Assembly (NCBI GenBank): GCA_033763735.1
Contig: JANRJY010000106.1
Span: forward strand, 11,263 to 75,262
Origin: JANRJY01 sp033763735
Lineage (GTDB): Bacteria > Bacteroidota > Bacteroidia > Cytophagales > UBA9547
DNA: 64,000 bases
Direction of reading: 5' to 3'
The translations under genes were made by a program, and so were the position numbers. Under the pieces are notes generated by a model, which made no database searches, was not told the DNA's origin, and saw nothing but the letters and a program-made list of their open reading frames with translations. The first letter of the stretch is position 1, and every line of letters starts with the position of its first letter. Shown piece by piece: positions 19,026 to 28,410 of this stretch.

Positions 19026-21347
19026 ATGAAGAACTTAGTTATAGTTGAATCACCAGCAAAAGCCAAAACAATTGAAGGATATTTAGGTAAAGATTTTACC
19101 GTGAAGTCAAGTTACGGACACATCCGCGACTTACCGGACAAAGGCTTAGGTGTTGATTTAAAAAATAATTTCAGACCTCAGTATGAAATATCTGATGACA
19201 AAAAAGACACAGTAAAAGCACTCCAAAAGCTTGCTGATGAATCTGATACGGTATGGCTAGCGACTGATGATGACCGTGAAGGAGAAGCCATTTCATGGCA
19301 TTTGAAAGAAGCATTAAACTTGGAAGATGCTAAAATCAGAAGGATTGTTTTTAGAGAGATTACAAAAAAGGCAATATTGAATGCAATAGAGTCCCCTCGA
19401 GGTATCGATTTGGATTTGGTAAATGCACAACAAGCCCGTAGAATACTTGACAGATTAGTTGGTTATGAGCTCTCACCGGTGCTTTGGAAAAAAATCAAAA
19501 CCGGTTTGTCTGCAGGGAGGGTACAATCGGTGGCAGTTCGATTAATCGTAGATCGGGAACGTGAAATTGAAGGCCATAAATCGAAATACACTTTTAATAT
19601 TAAAGCCATTTTTGACTTGGGAGGAGGCAAAAAACTAGTTGCCGAATTGCCTCAAAAATTTGATATAGAGGGAGATGCCTTAGATTTTTTGACCAAATGT
19701 ATTGGTGCTTCATTCAGCATAAAAAATCTGGAAAAGAAATTAGTTAACAAATACCCTGCACCACCATTTACTACTTCCACTTTGCAACAAGAAGCGAGCA
19801 GAAAGCTTTATTTTTCTGTTTCCCAAACCATGCTTGTAGCTCAAAAACTGTATGAATCCGGTAAAATCACCTATATGCGTACAGATTCAGTTAATTTGTC
19901 GGAAGATGCAATAGCAAATGCCAAGCAAACTATTTCTAAAGAATTTGGCGACAAATATGCGAATCCACGAAGATTCAAAACCAAAAGTGAAAGTGCTCAA
20001 GAAGCGCATGAGGCCATACGACCTACCAACTTTGCCACTATGGAAATAGATGGTGAATCCAATGAAAAGCGATTATATGACTTGATATGGAAACGCGCTA
20101 TAGCATCACAAATGGCTGATGCTGAGCTTGAAAGAACTACCGTTCAAATTGCCATTAGTACCCAACCACAAGTACTTACAGCAACAGGAGAAGTAATTAA
20201 GTTCGATGGTTTTTTAAAAGTGTATTTGGAATCATCAGACGATGAGGATGATGATCAAAGCAGTAGTGCACTTCCTCCATTAAATATAGGTCAGATGCTA
20301 AATCTTGCTGAAATGAATGCTACGCAGCGTTTTTCTCGTCCTGCGCCTCGATATAGTGAAGCGGCATTAGTTAAAAAACTGGAGGAAATGGGCATTGGTC
20401 GTCCTTCAACCTACGCTCCTACCATAACCACGATAATTAAACGAAACTATGTAGTAAAAGAAAACCGTGAAGGGAAAGAAAGAGCATATCAACTTCTTTC
20501 ATTAAAGAACAACAAAATAACCACCCAAACTAAAACTGAAATATATGGGGCTGATAAGTCAAAACTCTTTCCTACAGATCTGGCAATGGTCACTAATGAT
20601 TTTCTAACGCAGCATTTCGACTCAGTAGTAGATTTTAGTTTCACTGCAAACGTAGAAAAGGAGTTTGACCACATTGCTGAAGGCAAAATGGATTGGGTAA
20701 ATATGCTTCATGGATTTTATGATAAATTTCATAAAACCATTGAAACTTCTGAAACCATTTCACGCAAAGAAGTGAGTGCCACACGTCTTCTTGGTGAGCA
20801 CCCTACAACTAAAGAACCACTTTATGTTAAATTGGGCAAATATGGTGCCTATGTACAAAAAGGTGAAAATGAGGACGTTTCCGGAGTAAAACCTGTGTAT
20901 GCAAACCTGAAAAAAGGTCAATTGATTGAGTCACTTTCCCTAGAAGAAGCGTTGGAATTGTTCAAACTTCCTCGTGAAAGTGGACATTATGAAGACAAAC
21001 CCATGAAAGTTGCCGTTGGAAAATTTGGACCTTATATTCAACACGATGGCAAGTTTTATTCACTTGCCAAAACCGATGATCCATTAATTGTTACCGAAGA
21101 ACGTTGTATTGCCATTATTGAAGACAAACGCAAAACGGAAAGTGAACGTTTGATTAAAGAATTTAATGCCGAAGTTAAAGTATTGAACGGTAGGTATGGG
21201 CCTTACATAGTTGTAGGAAAGAAAAATGTAAAAATTCCTAAGGATAGGAAACCGGAAGAATTAACATTGGATGAATGCTTGAAACTTGCAGAAACCACTC
21301 CGGATACCCCGGCAAAAAAAGGAAGATTTTTCAAAAAGAAGGCGTAA
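19026..21347 (+). CDS. topA: DNA topoisomerase I (type IA)
   Basis: A protein of 773 residues. The Toprim domain is N-terminal (VIVESPAKAKTIEGYLG, then the acidic cluster in TDDDREGEAIS). The catalytic tyrosine is Tyr283 in ITYMRTDSVNLS. The C-terminal part carries topoisomerase C-terminal repeat modules (KLGKYGAYVQKG, AVGKFGPYIQHDGKF, VLNGRYGPYIVVGKKN) instead of zinc ribbons, and a basic tail. It relaxes negative supercoils and is essential in most bacteria. Length and layout are normal for Bacteroidota. Confidence 0.98.
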   Translation: MKNLVIVESPAKAKTIEGYLGKDFTVKSSYGHIRDLPDKGLGVDLKNNFRPQYEISDDKKDTVKALQKLADESDTVWLATDDDREGEAISWHLKEALNLEDAKIRRIVFREITKKAILNAIESPRGIDLDLVNAQQARRILDRLVGYELSPVLWKKIKTGLSAGRVQSVAVRLIVDREREIEGHKSKYTFNIKAIFDLGGGKKLVAELPQKFDIEGDALDFLTKCIGASFSIKNLEKKLVNKYPAPPFTTSTLQQEASRKLYFSVSQTMLVAQKLYESGKITYMRTDSVNLSEDAIANAKQTISKEFGDKYANPRRFKTKSESAQEAHEAIRPTNFATMEIDGESNEKRLYDLIWKRAIASQMADAELERTTVQIAISTQPQVLTATGEVIKFDGFLKVYLESSDDEDDDQSSSALPPLNIGQMLNLAEMNATQRFSRPAPRYSEAALVKKLEEMGIGRPSTYAPTITTIIKRNYVVKENREGKERAYQLLSLKNNKITTQTKTEIYGADKSKLFPTDLAMVTNDFLTQHFDSVVDFSFTANVEKEFDHIAEGKMDWVNMLHGFYDKFHKTIETSETISRKEVSATRLLGEHPTTKEPLYVKLGKYGAYVQKGENEDVSGVKPVYANLKKGQLIESLSLEEALELFKLPRESGHYEDKPMKVAVGKFGPYIQHDGKFYSLAKTDDPLIVTEERCIAIIEDKRKTESERLIKEFNAEVKVLNGRYGPYIVVGKKNVKIPKDRKPEELTLDECLKLAETTPDTPAKKGRFFKKKA

Positions 21348-21403
21348 CATATTGACTTGAATTTACATTTTTTTTACCTTCATGTCAGAAAAACCTATTC
21401 TGC

Positions 21404-22342
21404 ATGTTACGGTACAAAGCTGATATTAGAACCTTATTGGTTGTAGCATTATATTTCTTATTTGCAACACTACCTTGGATTATCGGAATCCAATTGAATT
21501 TTTGGCAAAATGCAGCTTTTGTGGTTATAAATTGCTTATTATCATTTACTTGTGCAGTAATAGTCCATAATACTATTCACGTTCCAATTTTTCGAAATAA
21601 ATGGGAAAATAGAATTTTTCAAGTGATTCTGTCTTTTACTTATGGACATCCGGTAAGTGCTTATGTACCCGGTCATAATTTCAGCCATCATAAATATACC
21701 CAAACTGCAAAAGATAGTATAAGAACCTCCAAAGCACGTTTTAAGATTAATTTATTCAATCAACTATTCTTCTTTTTTATTATGGCAGGCGATATTATTA
21801 AAGGTGAAATCAAGTTTGTCAAAAAAATGTATAAAAGTAAACCTGCATGGTTTCTTCAGTACATGGTGGAACTAGTTTTGGTGTTTGGCACCAAAATAGC
21901 TTTACTGCTCATTGATTGGCAAAAGTTTTTGTTATTTGTATTCATTCCCCATCAATATGCAGCCTGGGGTATTGTCAGTACTAACTATTTTCAGCACGAT
22001 GGTTGCGATGAAAACCACCTATATAATCATTCACGTAACTTTACAGGAAAATGGTTCAATTGGTTTATGTTCAATAATGGCTATCATGGAGCACATCACA
22101 TGAAACCCGGTTTGCATTGGTCATTATTGCCGCATTTTTATGAAACGCAATTAAGACCATACATACATCCTTCTCTCGATCGTGAGTCTATGATTCAATA
22201 CTTGTGGGAAACACATGTGTACCCAGGCAAAAGAGTGGATTACCTTGGCAATCCTATTAAGTTAGCACCAGCAGATAAAGATGAGGATTGGGTTGCTGAA
22301 ATCAAAGTACATCAACACGAAGAGGATATGGCTGTGGTGTGA
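21404..22342 (+). CDS. Membrane fatty acid desaturase family protein
   Basis: A protein of 312 residues with several transmembrane helices and the three histidine boxes of di-iron membrane desaturases: HNTIH (His55/His59), HNFSHH (His91, His95, His96) and a late HGAHHMKPGLHWSLLP. An additional HDGCDENHLYNHSRN lies between. These ligate the two irons that insert a double bond into an acyl chain or modify another lipid. The exact substrate (fatty acid, sphingolipid or carotenoid) cannot be told. It starts 56 bases after topA and is probably expressed separately. Confidence 0.88.
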   Translation: MLRYKADIRTLLVVALYFLFATLPWIIGIQLNFWQNAAFVVINCLLSFTCAVIVHNTIHVPIFRNKWENRIFQVILSFTYGHPVSAYVPGHNFSHHKYTQTAKDSIRTSKARFKINLFNQLFFFFIMAGDIIKGEIKFVKKMYKSKPAWFLQYMVELVLVFGTKIALLLIDWQKFLLFVFIPHQYAAWGIVSTNYFQHDGCDENHLYNHSRNFTGKWFNWFMFNNGYHGAHHMKPGLHWSLLPHFYETQLRPYIHPSLDRESMIQYLWETHVYPGKRVDYLGNPIKLAPADKDEDWVAEIKVHQHEEDMAVV

Positions 22343-22514
22343 TTAAAATACAAACGATTTGTGTTTTAATGTTCATAAAAAGCTCTAAACACTAAATTTT
22401 AAATTCTAAATATTAAATCAATCTTAATAATTTGAAAGACTGCTGTAAAATTCATTTTAAACAAATATTTAATTATTTGATTTAAAAGGACTTATAGTGA
22501 AAATTATAATACCG

Positions 22515-22780
22515 AAGAAGTTTATGAACTGGAAATATCAAGTATTTTGATTAATAACTATGTAAAAAACATTTCTCAATTGATTTGCCAAATTCAATTG
22601 AAGCCATAAAGTTTAGGATGAAACAAATGGGATTTAAACAAACTGATTTGGCTAAAGTTATTGGATTAATAAGTAGAGCAAGCGAAATATTTAATAATAA
22701 AAGGGAGTTAAATATATAAATGATTTGGTTGATTCATGAAAAGTTAAATATTCTAATTTAAGAGTTGATACAAATATCTT
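22515..22780 (+). pseudogene. Degraded HigA-type antitoxin gene
   Basis: No intact frame exists, but joined frames spell a HigA/XRE antitoxin. One frame gives YELEISSILINNY. A shift gives KHFSIDLPNSIEAIKFRMKQ, then MGFKQTDLAKVIGLISRASE and FNNKRELNI with a stop near 22719. Another shift gives WLIHEKLNILI. These match the DELE...LLIENYE, IEAIKFRMEQMGLKQKDLA and SEILNRKR consensus of HigA proteins. No higB toxin is seen. At least two frameshifts and early stops make it a dead gene. It fills most of the 634-base gap between the desaturase and pckA genes; I see nothing else there. Confidence 0.75.
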
Positions 22781-22976
22781 AATTGAACTAACATCTTGAG
22801 CTGTCAAGGCAGCAAATCATTCATTTTACAAATCAAATCAACATTTCCTTATACTTTTTTTATTGATTGCTGACATTTTAGTTTTTAATTAATAACATTT
22901 TATTTCCAAACTAACTTTTATCATTTTATTTATATCATTTATTGGATAAATAGCATCATAATTAACCCCTACTCCT

Positions 22977-24578
22977 ATGAACGAATTTGGTAAAAAATCA
23001 CATAAAACCGGGCTGGATGCTATCGGAATAAAAAAATGCAAAAATGTATATTGGAACTTGCTTCGAGCTGAATTATTAGAACATATTATTCTTAATAAGG
23101 AAGGTGTACTCACGAGTACAGGAGCTGTAATGGTAGATACCGGTAAGTTTACAGGTCGCTCCCCTGAAGACAAATTCTGGGTGAAAGATGCCACAACCGA
23201 AAACGTCCTATGGTGGGGCAATGTTAACCACCCTATTTCAACAGAAATATATGAAAAATTGTTGGGCAAAATGACCGCATTTGTTCAGGATAAAAACCTT
23301 TATGTACGGGATATGTATGCGTGTGCCGATCCTGAATATCAAATATCATTGAGAGTAATTAGCACTACGGCTTATCATAATTTGTTTTCTTACAATATGT
23401 TTATCCGTCCCGAGTTTGAGGATATGACAGAAATTACTCCTGAATACACTGTTTTGTGTGTACCAGAGTTTGAAGCTGACCCGGCAGTTGATGGAACTAG
23501 AAGTTCAAATTTTGCTATTTTAAATCTAACAACCAAAACTGTAATAATTGGCGGAACAGGCTATACTGGTGAAATTAAAAAAGGAATTTTTTCAATTTTG
23601 AATTATTTGCTTCCGGAAAAACACAATAGTTTATCGATGCACTGCTCTGCTAATGTGGGCGAACATGGTGATACAGCAGTGTTCTTTGGATTATCAGGTA
23701 CCGGAAAAACAACGCTTTCAGCGGATCCTAATCGAAGGCTTATCGGTGATGATGAGCACGGATGGGGTGAGCATGGTATTTTCAACTTTGAAGGTGGTTG
23801 TTATGCCAAAGTAATTAACCTAAGTAAAGAACAAGAACCTGAAATATGGGAAGCTATTAAATTTGGAGCAATATTAGAAAACACACGTTTCTTTCCTGAA
23901 AGGCGTTTAGTTGATTATTCAAATACTTCTGTTACTCAAAATACGAGAGTTTCTTATCCAATTTATCACGTAGATAATATTATGGTGCCTTCAATTGGTG
24001 GAATACCTAAAAATATCTTCTTTCTTACTTGTGATGCATTCGGTGTGTTGCCTCCTATTTCCAAACTTACTCCCGGCCAAGCTATGTTTCACTTCATTTC
24101 GGGCTATACGGCTAAAGTAGCAGGTACAGAAATGGGAGTTAAGGATCCAACAATGACTTTCTCCGCTTGTTTTGGAGCTCCATTCTTGCCTTTACACCCT
24201 ACTCGATATGCATCTTTACTTGGTGAGCAAATGCGCAAACTAAATGTAAATGTATGGCTAGTAAATACCGGATGGAGTGGTGGTGGATTTGGTGTGGGAA
24301 GTCGAATGAAGTTATCATTGACCAGAGCAATGATTACTTCTGCTATGGAACACAAACTTGACAATGTAGTATATCAAACCATGCCATATTTTGGGTTGTT
24401 GATTCCCGGAAGTTGTCCAAATGTGCCTTTTGAAATATTGAACCCGAGAGCTACTTGGAAGGATAAAGCTGCCTATGACGAAAAAGCTAAGTTTTTGGCA
24501 ACAGCTTTTCTCAAAAACTTTGAAACGTTTAAGGATTATGCTACGCCTGAAATATTGGAAGGAGCACCAAAGGTGTAA
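22977..24578 (+). CDS. pckA: Phosphoenolpyruvate carboxykinase (ATP)
   Basis: A protein of 533 residues, normal for the ATP-dependent family. It interconverts oxaloacetate plus ATP with PEP, CO2 and ADP at the start of gluconeogenesis. The kinase P-loop is GLSGTGKTT at residues 238-246, followed by the metal-binding LIGDDEHGW. FTGRSPEDKF and NTGWSGGGFGVGSRM are further family signatures. No promoter was identified in the AT-rich leader. The stop codon runs into a stop-rich repeat (taatgtg units). Confidence 0.98.
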   Translation: MNEFGKKSHKTGLDAIGIKKCKNVYWNLLRAELLEHIILNKEGVLTSTGAVMVDTGKFTGRSPEDKFWVKDATTENVLWWGNVNHPISTEIYEKLLGKMTAFVQDKNLYVRDMYACADPEYQISLRVISTTAYHNLFSYNMFIRPEFEDMTEITPEYTVLCVPEFEADPAVDGTRSSNFAILNLTTKTVIIGGTGYTGEIKKGIFSILNYLLPEKHNSLSMHCSANVGEHGDTAVFFGLSGTGKTTLSADPNRRLIGDDEHGWGEHGIFNFEGGCYAKVINLSKEQEPEIWEAIKFGAILENTRFFPERRLVDYSNTSVTQNTRVSYPIYHVDNIMVPSIGGIPKNIFFLTCDAFGVLPPISKLTPGQAMFHFISGYTAKVAGTEMGVKDPTMTFSACFGAPFLPLHPTRYASLLGEQMRKLNVNVWLVNTGWSGGGFGVGSRMKLSLTRAMITSAMEHKLDNVVYQTMPYFGLLIPGSCPNVPFEILNPRATWKDKAAYDEKAKFLATAFLKNFETFKDYATPEILEGAPKV

Positions 24579-24751
24579 AGAGAGGTATAATGAGTAATGT
24601 GTAATGTGTAATACTTGGTGTGTAGTTTTATGATTACTTACCTTCTCATCATATCCTCTATTCAACTACTCTTCAAATCATCTAATCGTCTAATTGTCAA
24701 AATCTGAACACTTAGTACTTTAATACTTCAAAACGTCCAAACGTCAACACG
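24579..24751. repeat. Low-complexity convergent intergenic region between pckA and the dehydrogenase gene
   Basis: The region contains taatgtg-type repeats directly after the pckA stop. On the other side there are acgtc-type units (gacgtgttgacgtttggacg on the minus strand) directly after the stop of the dehydrogenase gene. No coding potential and no clear GC-rich terminator hairpin is visible. Confidence 0.6.
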
Positions 24752-25684
24752 TCAAATCCCAAGCGCTTTGATTTTATTGACCAAAACATCATTAATACGT
24801 TGGTATGATTCATAGCTCCATCCGGCTATATGAGGCGTAAGCAAAAGTTTATAGTTTGAAATGACCCTTTGATATAAATCAGGGTCATTTTTTTTCATGA
24901 CTTCTATAGGTTCATATTCAAGTACATCAAGTGCTGCACCAATTACTTTGCCATTTTCAATTTGATTAATTAAATCGTTGATTTTTAGAATTTTGCCTCT
25001 GGCAGTATTTATAATCCAAATCTTTTTTCTAAAGTTATTAATATATTGATAGTCAACCATTTCATTGGTTTCATCAGTAAGCGGAATATGAAAACTAACT
25101 ATATCACTGTTGTCATAAATTTCATCCATAGTAGCTTCTGCGGCAAAGGAATCGGTGAAATATTTTTTGTTTTGATCATATGCCAGTACCCTGCAACCAA
25201 ATGACTGTAAGCGCTTTGCAAATGCTTTACCGGTATTTCCGTATCCAATGATGCCCACTGTTTTACCTCCTAATTCATATCCTCTATTTTCTTCTCTGTT
25301 CCATATTCCTTGTCTGATTTCTGCATCTGAAGCACTCATTTTATTGAGCAATGATAAAAGCATCCCCATTGCATGTTCTGCAACGGAATCTCTATTGCCT
25401 TCTGGTGCATTTACCAGTTTAATGTTTCGTTTAATTATTTCATCTTCAACAATTTGATCAATGCCTGCACCAGCACGACCAATAAATTTGAGTTTAATTG
25501 CCTTATTTAGGATGTGTTCATCAATAAAAACCTTGCTGCGAACAATTAAACCATCATAGTTTTCAATCACTGAAAACACCCCCTCTTTAGTAATATCTGG
25601 CTCATAATCAACTAAATAACCAAGTTCTTCCAAAGCAGGAACTAAGGAGTCGTGCATAGCATCAATAATGAGTATTTTTTTCAA
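24752..25684 (-). CDS. D-2-hydroxyacid dehydrogenase (phosphoglycerate dehydrogenase-like)
   Basis: A protein of 310 residues. The NAD-binding Rossmann motif is VGIIGYGNTGKAFAKRL. The substrate Arg lies in INTARG, the catalytic Glu in DVLEYEPIE and the catalytic His in LTPHIAGWS. It lacks the ACT/ASB regulatory domains of long SerA enzymes, so it is the short form. It could make 3-phosphohydroxypyruvate for serine synthesis or act on another 2-hydroxyacid. It is 12 bases downstream of mgtE on the same strand and may share its transcript. Confidence 0.87.
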   Translation of the reverse strand: MKKILIIDAMHDSLVPALEELGYLVDYEPDITKEGVFSVIENYDGLIVRSKVFIDEHILNKAIKLKFIGRAGAGIDQIVEDEIIKRNIKLVNAPEGNRDSVAEHAMGMLLSLLNKMSASDAEIRQGIWNREENRGYELGGKTVGIIGYGNTGKAFAKRLQSFGCRVLAYDQNKKYFTDSFAAEATMDEIYDNSDIVSFHIPLTDETNEMVDYQYINNFRKKIWIINTARGKILKINDLINQIENGKVIGAALDVLEYEPIEVMKKNDPDLYQRVISNYKLLLTPHIAGWSYESYQRINDVLVNKIKALGI

Positions 25685-25696
25685 TTCAATTATAAA

Positions 25697-27049
25697 TTAA
25701 ATGTGTAAAAGTAAACCTGCAGTAGTAAAATATACGGCCAATCCAAGTAAATCGTTGGCAGTAGTAATAAATGGTCCTGATGCAAGTGCGGGGTTAATTC
25801 CAAATCTATCCAAAATAAGAGGTGTGATAGTTCCCATAATAGATGCTAAAAATACCACAAAAAACAACGAAACTGACACTACAATCGATAATTTTATAGG
25901 ATGGCCGGTAATCCAAACAAAAAAGAATACCAATGAGCATATCACGATAGCATTAATTAGCGCAACTAATGATACTCTATACAACCTTTGAAAATTATTA
26001 ATTTCCAAACCTTCTGAATTTGCCAAACTTTGCACTATAATCGAAGATGATTGAACGCCTACATTACCTCCAGTTGCTGTAATCAACGGAATAAAAAAAG
26101 CCATTGCTGGCACCATTACCAAATGATGTTCAAATAATCCCATAAATGATGCCCCCACAATCCCCCCAATAATACCCACAATCAACCAAGGTAATCGAGC
26201 CTTTGACAGTTTCCAAACACTATCATCTTCTTCTACATTCGAAGATATACCACTCATAGCCTGCATATCCTCAACCGATTGTTCTTTGATAACATCCATA
26301 GCATCGTCAATGGTTATTCTGCCCACCAATTTGCCTTGCATATTCACTACCGGAATGGTTTCTAAGTCATATTTTTGCATGATTTCGCTCACCTCCGAAG
26401 CATCGGCAAAGGTCTCCACTGATACAATATCAGGTTCGTATATTTCAGAGATTACCGTTTTATCTTTACTTAAAATTATTTTTTTGAGTGAAACGCGTCC
26501 TTGAAGCACATCATCATCATCCACCACATATATAGTATATAACTTTTCTACATTTTCCGATTGATTTCTGATTTCATCAATCGTTTGTTTAACCGTCCAA
26601 TTGAGGTTTGTTTTAATAAGTTCTTTTGCCATCAAACCTCCTGCACAGTCATCGTCATATCGAAGAAGCTCACTTATGTGCAAGCCCATTTCCTTATCTT
26701 CGATATTTGAAATAATCTCTTCCCTACTTTTAACTGGAAGCGTATTTAAAATATCTGCAGCATCATCTGAATAGAGTTCATTTATAAAACGAGCGATTTC
26801 TTTTGGGGTAAAAGTTTTAAAAATGGTATGCCTCGTTTCCTCATCCATGTTTGAAAAAACTCGGGCAATGGTTTCAGTATCAAGCAAATTGATGATATAT
26901 CTCTGACTTTCCGAATCAAGCTCATAAAGTATGGGTGCGATATCTTCCGAATAGAGTTCGTCAAAAATGGTCTTTAAGTATGCATCGTCTTGAGCCTCAA
27001 TGCACTCTTTTATTTGATTTACGAACTCTTTAGTTAATTCAAATTGCAT
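25697..27049 (-). CDS. mgtE: Magnesium transporter MgtE
   Basis: A protein of 450 residues in the standard order: an N-terminal MgtE_N superhelical domain (repeated LYSEDIAPILYELD, LYSDDAADILNTLP), a pair of CBS domains (~140-260), then five transmembrane helices (~290-450) with the pore motif PLITATGGNVGVQSS. It is a Mg2+-gated Mg2+ channel of the inner membrane. A -7-like box lies just upstream. Confidence 0.97.
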   Translation of the reverse strand: MQFELTKEFVNQIKECIEAQDDAYLKTIFDELYSEDIAPILYELDSESQRYIINLLDTETIARVFSNMDEETRHTIFKTFTPKEIARFINELYSDDAADILNTLPVKSREEIISNIEDKEMGLHISELLRYDDDCAGGLMAKELIKTNLNWTVKQTIDEIRNQSENVEKLYTIYVVDDDDVLQGRVSLKKIILSKDKTVISEIYEPDIVSVETFADASEVSEIMQKYDLETIPVVNMQGKLVGRITIDDAMDVIKEQSVEDMQAMSGISSNVEEDDSVWKLSKARLPWLIVGIIGGIVGASFMGLFEHHLVMVPAMAFFIPLITATGGNVGVQSSSIIVQSLANSEGLEINNFQRLYRVSLVALINAIVICSLVFFFVWITGHPIKLSIVVSVSLFFVVFLASIMGTITPLILDRFGINPALASGPFITTANDLLGLAVYFTTAGLLLHI

Positions 27050-27075
27050 GATAGGTTATCGAAATTCGGTTGGTT

Positions 27076-27083
27076 CAAAAGTA
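27076..27083 (-). promoter_or_regulatory. -7 box TACTTTTG upstream of mgtE
   Basis: Read on the minus strand this is TACTTTTG, an exact TAnnTTTG match, 26 bases before the mgtE start. No TTTG is found at normal -33 spacing, so only the -7 element is supported. Confidence 0.4.
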
Positions 27084-27136
27084 AATAAAGTGTGGAAATA
27101 AATATTCGATTCAAAAATATTTTTCTGAATGAATTA

Positions 27137-27178
27137 TTGTCGTATATTAGCGACAACAATTGTATAAATATACGACAA
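27137..27178. promoter_or_regulatory. Perfect 12-bp inverted repeat abutting the XRE-S24 start: probable operator
   Basis: The arms TTGTCGTATATT (27137-27148) and AATATACGACAA (27167-27178) are perfect reverse complements separated by 18 bases. A third half-site, CGACAA, sits at 27151-27156. The right arm ends on the base before the ATG at 27179. This is the arrangement expected of an autorepressor operator, so the downstream XRE-S24 protein is the likely ligand. Confidence 0.72.
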
Positions 27179-27979
27179 ATGGAAGCTTACTTTGAGAAAA
27201 ACTTAAAATATCTGAGAGCTCAAAAACAACTTACACAAGAGCAACTCGCTCAGGAACTGGGCCTTAAACGTTCGCTTTACAAAGACTATGAATATGGCAA
27301 GGAACCTGATTTGGAGATATTAGTAAAAGTTTCTACTTATTTCAATAAAAGCATTGACGATATTATTAAGTCCGACATTGAACAATCACAAAAAGATATC
27401 AAAATCCAAAGTCGAGATTTTTTAAATAATTTCAGAGTTCTTGCAGTTTCAATAGATAATCAAGGAAATGAAAATATTGAATTTATTCCTATAAAAGCCA
27501 GAGCAGGTTATTTGACAGGATATGCTAATCCTGAGTTTATTCGTGACTTACAACGCTTTCGCTTACCCTCCTTACCTACAGGTAGTTATAGGGCTTTTGA
27601 AATCAGTGGCGATTCCATGCCTCCTCTTAATAATGGCACGGTAATAATTGGGAAATATGTGGAAAATTGGAAAGATATCAAAAACCTGCATACATATGTA
27701 TTTATCACTCGAAATGAAGGAATTGTGTACAAAAGAGTGATTAATAAAATCAAGGACAAAGGGCTATTGATTATGCTTTCGGATAATGCTGCTTACGAAC
27801 CGTATTATGTTAAAATAGAAGAAGTTATGGAAGTTTGGAGCTATTATGCACACATTCAGATTGCCGATAAATTCGTAAAATCAAACCAATCGAAAATGAT
27901 TGAAAAATTGCTTGAAATGAATGAAGAAATATCAGGGTTGGATGAAACAATACAAAGTATTTCAAGTACATTAAATTAA
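27179..27979 (+). CDS. XRE-family repressor with S24 (LexA/CI-like) autoprotease domain
   Basis: The ATG at 27179 is preferred over a GTG at 27092 because the helix-turn-helix begins at once and the palindrome lies just before it. This gives 266 residues. Residues ~8-63 are an XRE helix-turn-helix (LRAQKQLTQEQLAQELGLKR). Residues ~100-230 are an S24 peptidase domain. The LexA-style cleavage pair is Ala109-Gly110 (KARAGYL), with Ser146 (SGDSMPP) and Lys185 (VYKRV) as the dyad. The spacings (37 and 39) are close to E. coli LexA (35 and 37). It is likely an autorepressor inactivated by self-cleavage under stress or DNA damage; the target regulon is unknown. A retropepsin-like gene follows after 37 bases. 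Confidence 0.85.
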   Translation: MEAYFEKNLKYLRAQKQLTQEQLAQELGLKRSLYKDYEYGKEPDLEILVKVSTYFNKSIDDIIKSDIEQSQKDIKIQSRDFLNNFRVLAVSIDNQGNENIEFIPIKARAGYLTGYANPEFIRDLQRFRLPSLPTGSYRAFEISGDSMPPLNNGTVIIGKYVENWKDIKNLHTYVFITRNEGIVYKRVINKIKDKGLLIMLSDNAAYEPYYVKIEEVMEVWSYYAHIQIADKFVKSNQSKMIEKLLEMNEEISGLDETIQSISSTLN

Positions 27980-28016
27980 TATTCAAAAAAAATAATTTTC
28001 TTAATTTTAGTTTATA

Positions 28017-28397
28017 ATGGGATTGGTTTACGCAAATATTATACTATCAAATCCGGTGAAATCGGACCTAAAACCAGTATCTACAAAATGCCTTGTTGAC
28101 ACCGGTTCTACATATTTGGTTCTACCTCAACATGTTGCATTACAATTGCAATTAACCACTCTTGAAACCAGAGAAGCAACAACTGCTGATGGGAGTAGTC
28201 ATAGTGTACCCTATGCGGGTCCGGTAAAGGTTAGTTTTGAAAACAGAAATTGTTTTGTGGGAGCAATTATAATGGGTGATGAGGTTTTGTTGGGTGCAGT
28301 ACCAATGGAAGATATGGACTTAGTAGTGCAACCTAAAATGTTGAAACTAAGTGTAAATCCGGAAAGCCCAAATATAGCAAGAGGAATGGCGAAATAG
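28017..28397 (+). CDS. Retropepsin-like aspartic protease (clan AA)
   Basis: A protein of 126 residues, the size of one retropepsin-like lobe, so it would work as a homodimer. The active-site motif is LVDTGSTYLVLP with Asp28, followed by a hydrophobic-hydrophobic-glycine strand (VLLGAVPMEDMDLVV), which matches the second conserved strand of single-lobe aspartic proteases. There is no signal peptide, so it is cytoplasmic. Its substrate is unknown. It starts 37 bases after the S24 repressor on the same strand and could be co-transcribed with it. Confidence 0.82.
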   Translation: MGLVYANIILSNPVKSDLKPVSTKCLVDTGSTYLVLPQHVALQLQLTTLETREATTADGSSHSVPYAGPVKVSFENRNCFVGAIIMGDEVLLGAVPMEDMDLVVQPKMLKLSVNPESPNIARGMAK

Positions 28398-28410
28398 TTT
28401 AAAACTTATC

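Noticed and set aside
27092..27178. Upstream GTG start for the XRE-S24 gene
   Set aside because: It would add 29 codons across the palindromic operator ahead of a complete HTH domain; the ATG at 27179 fits better.
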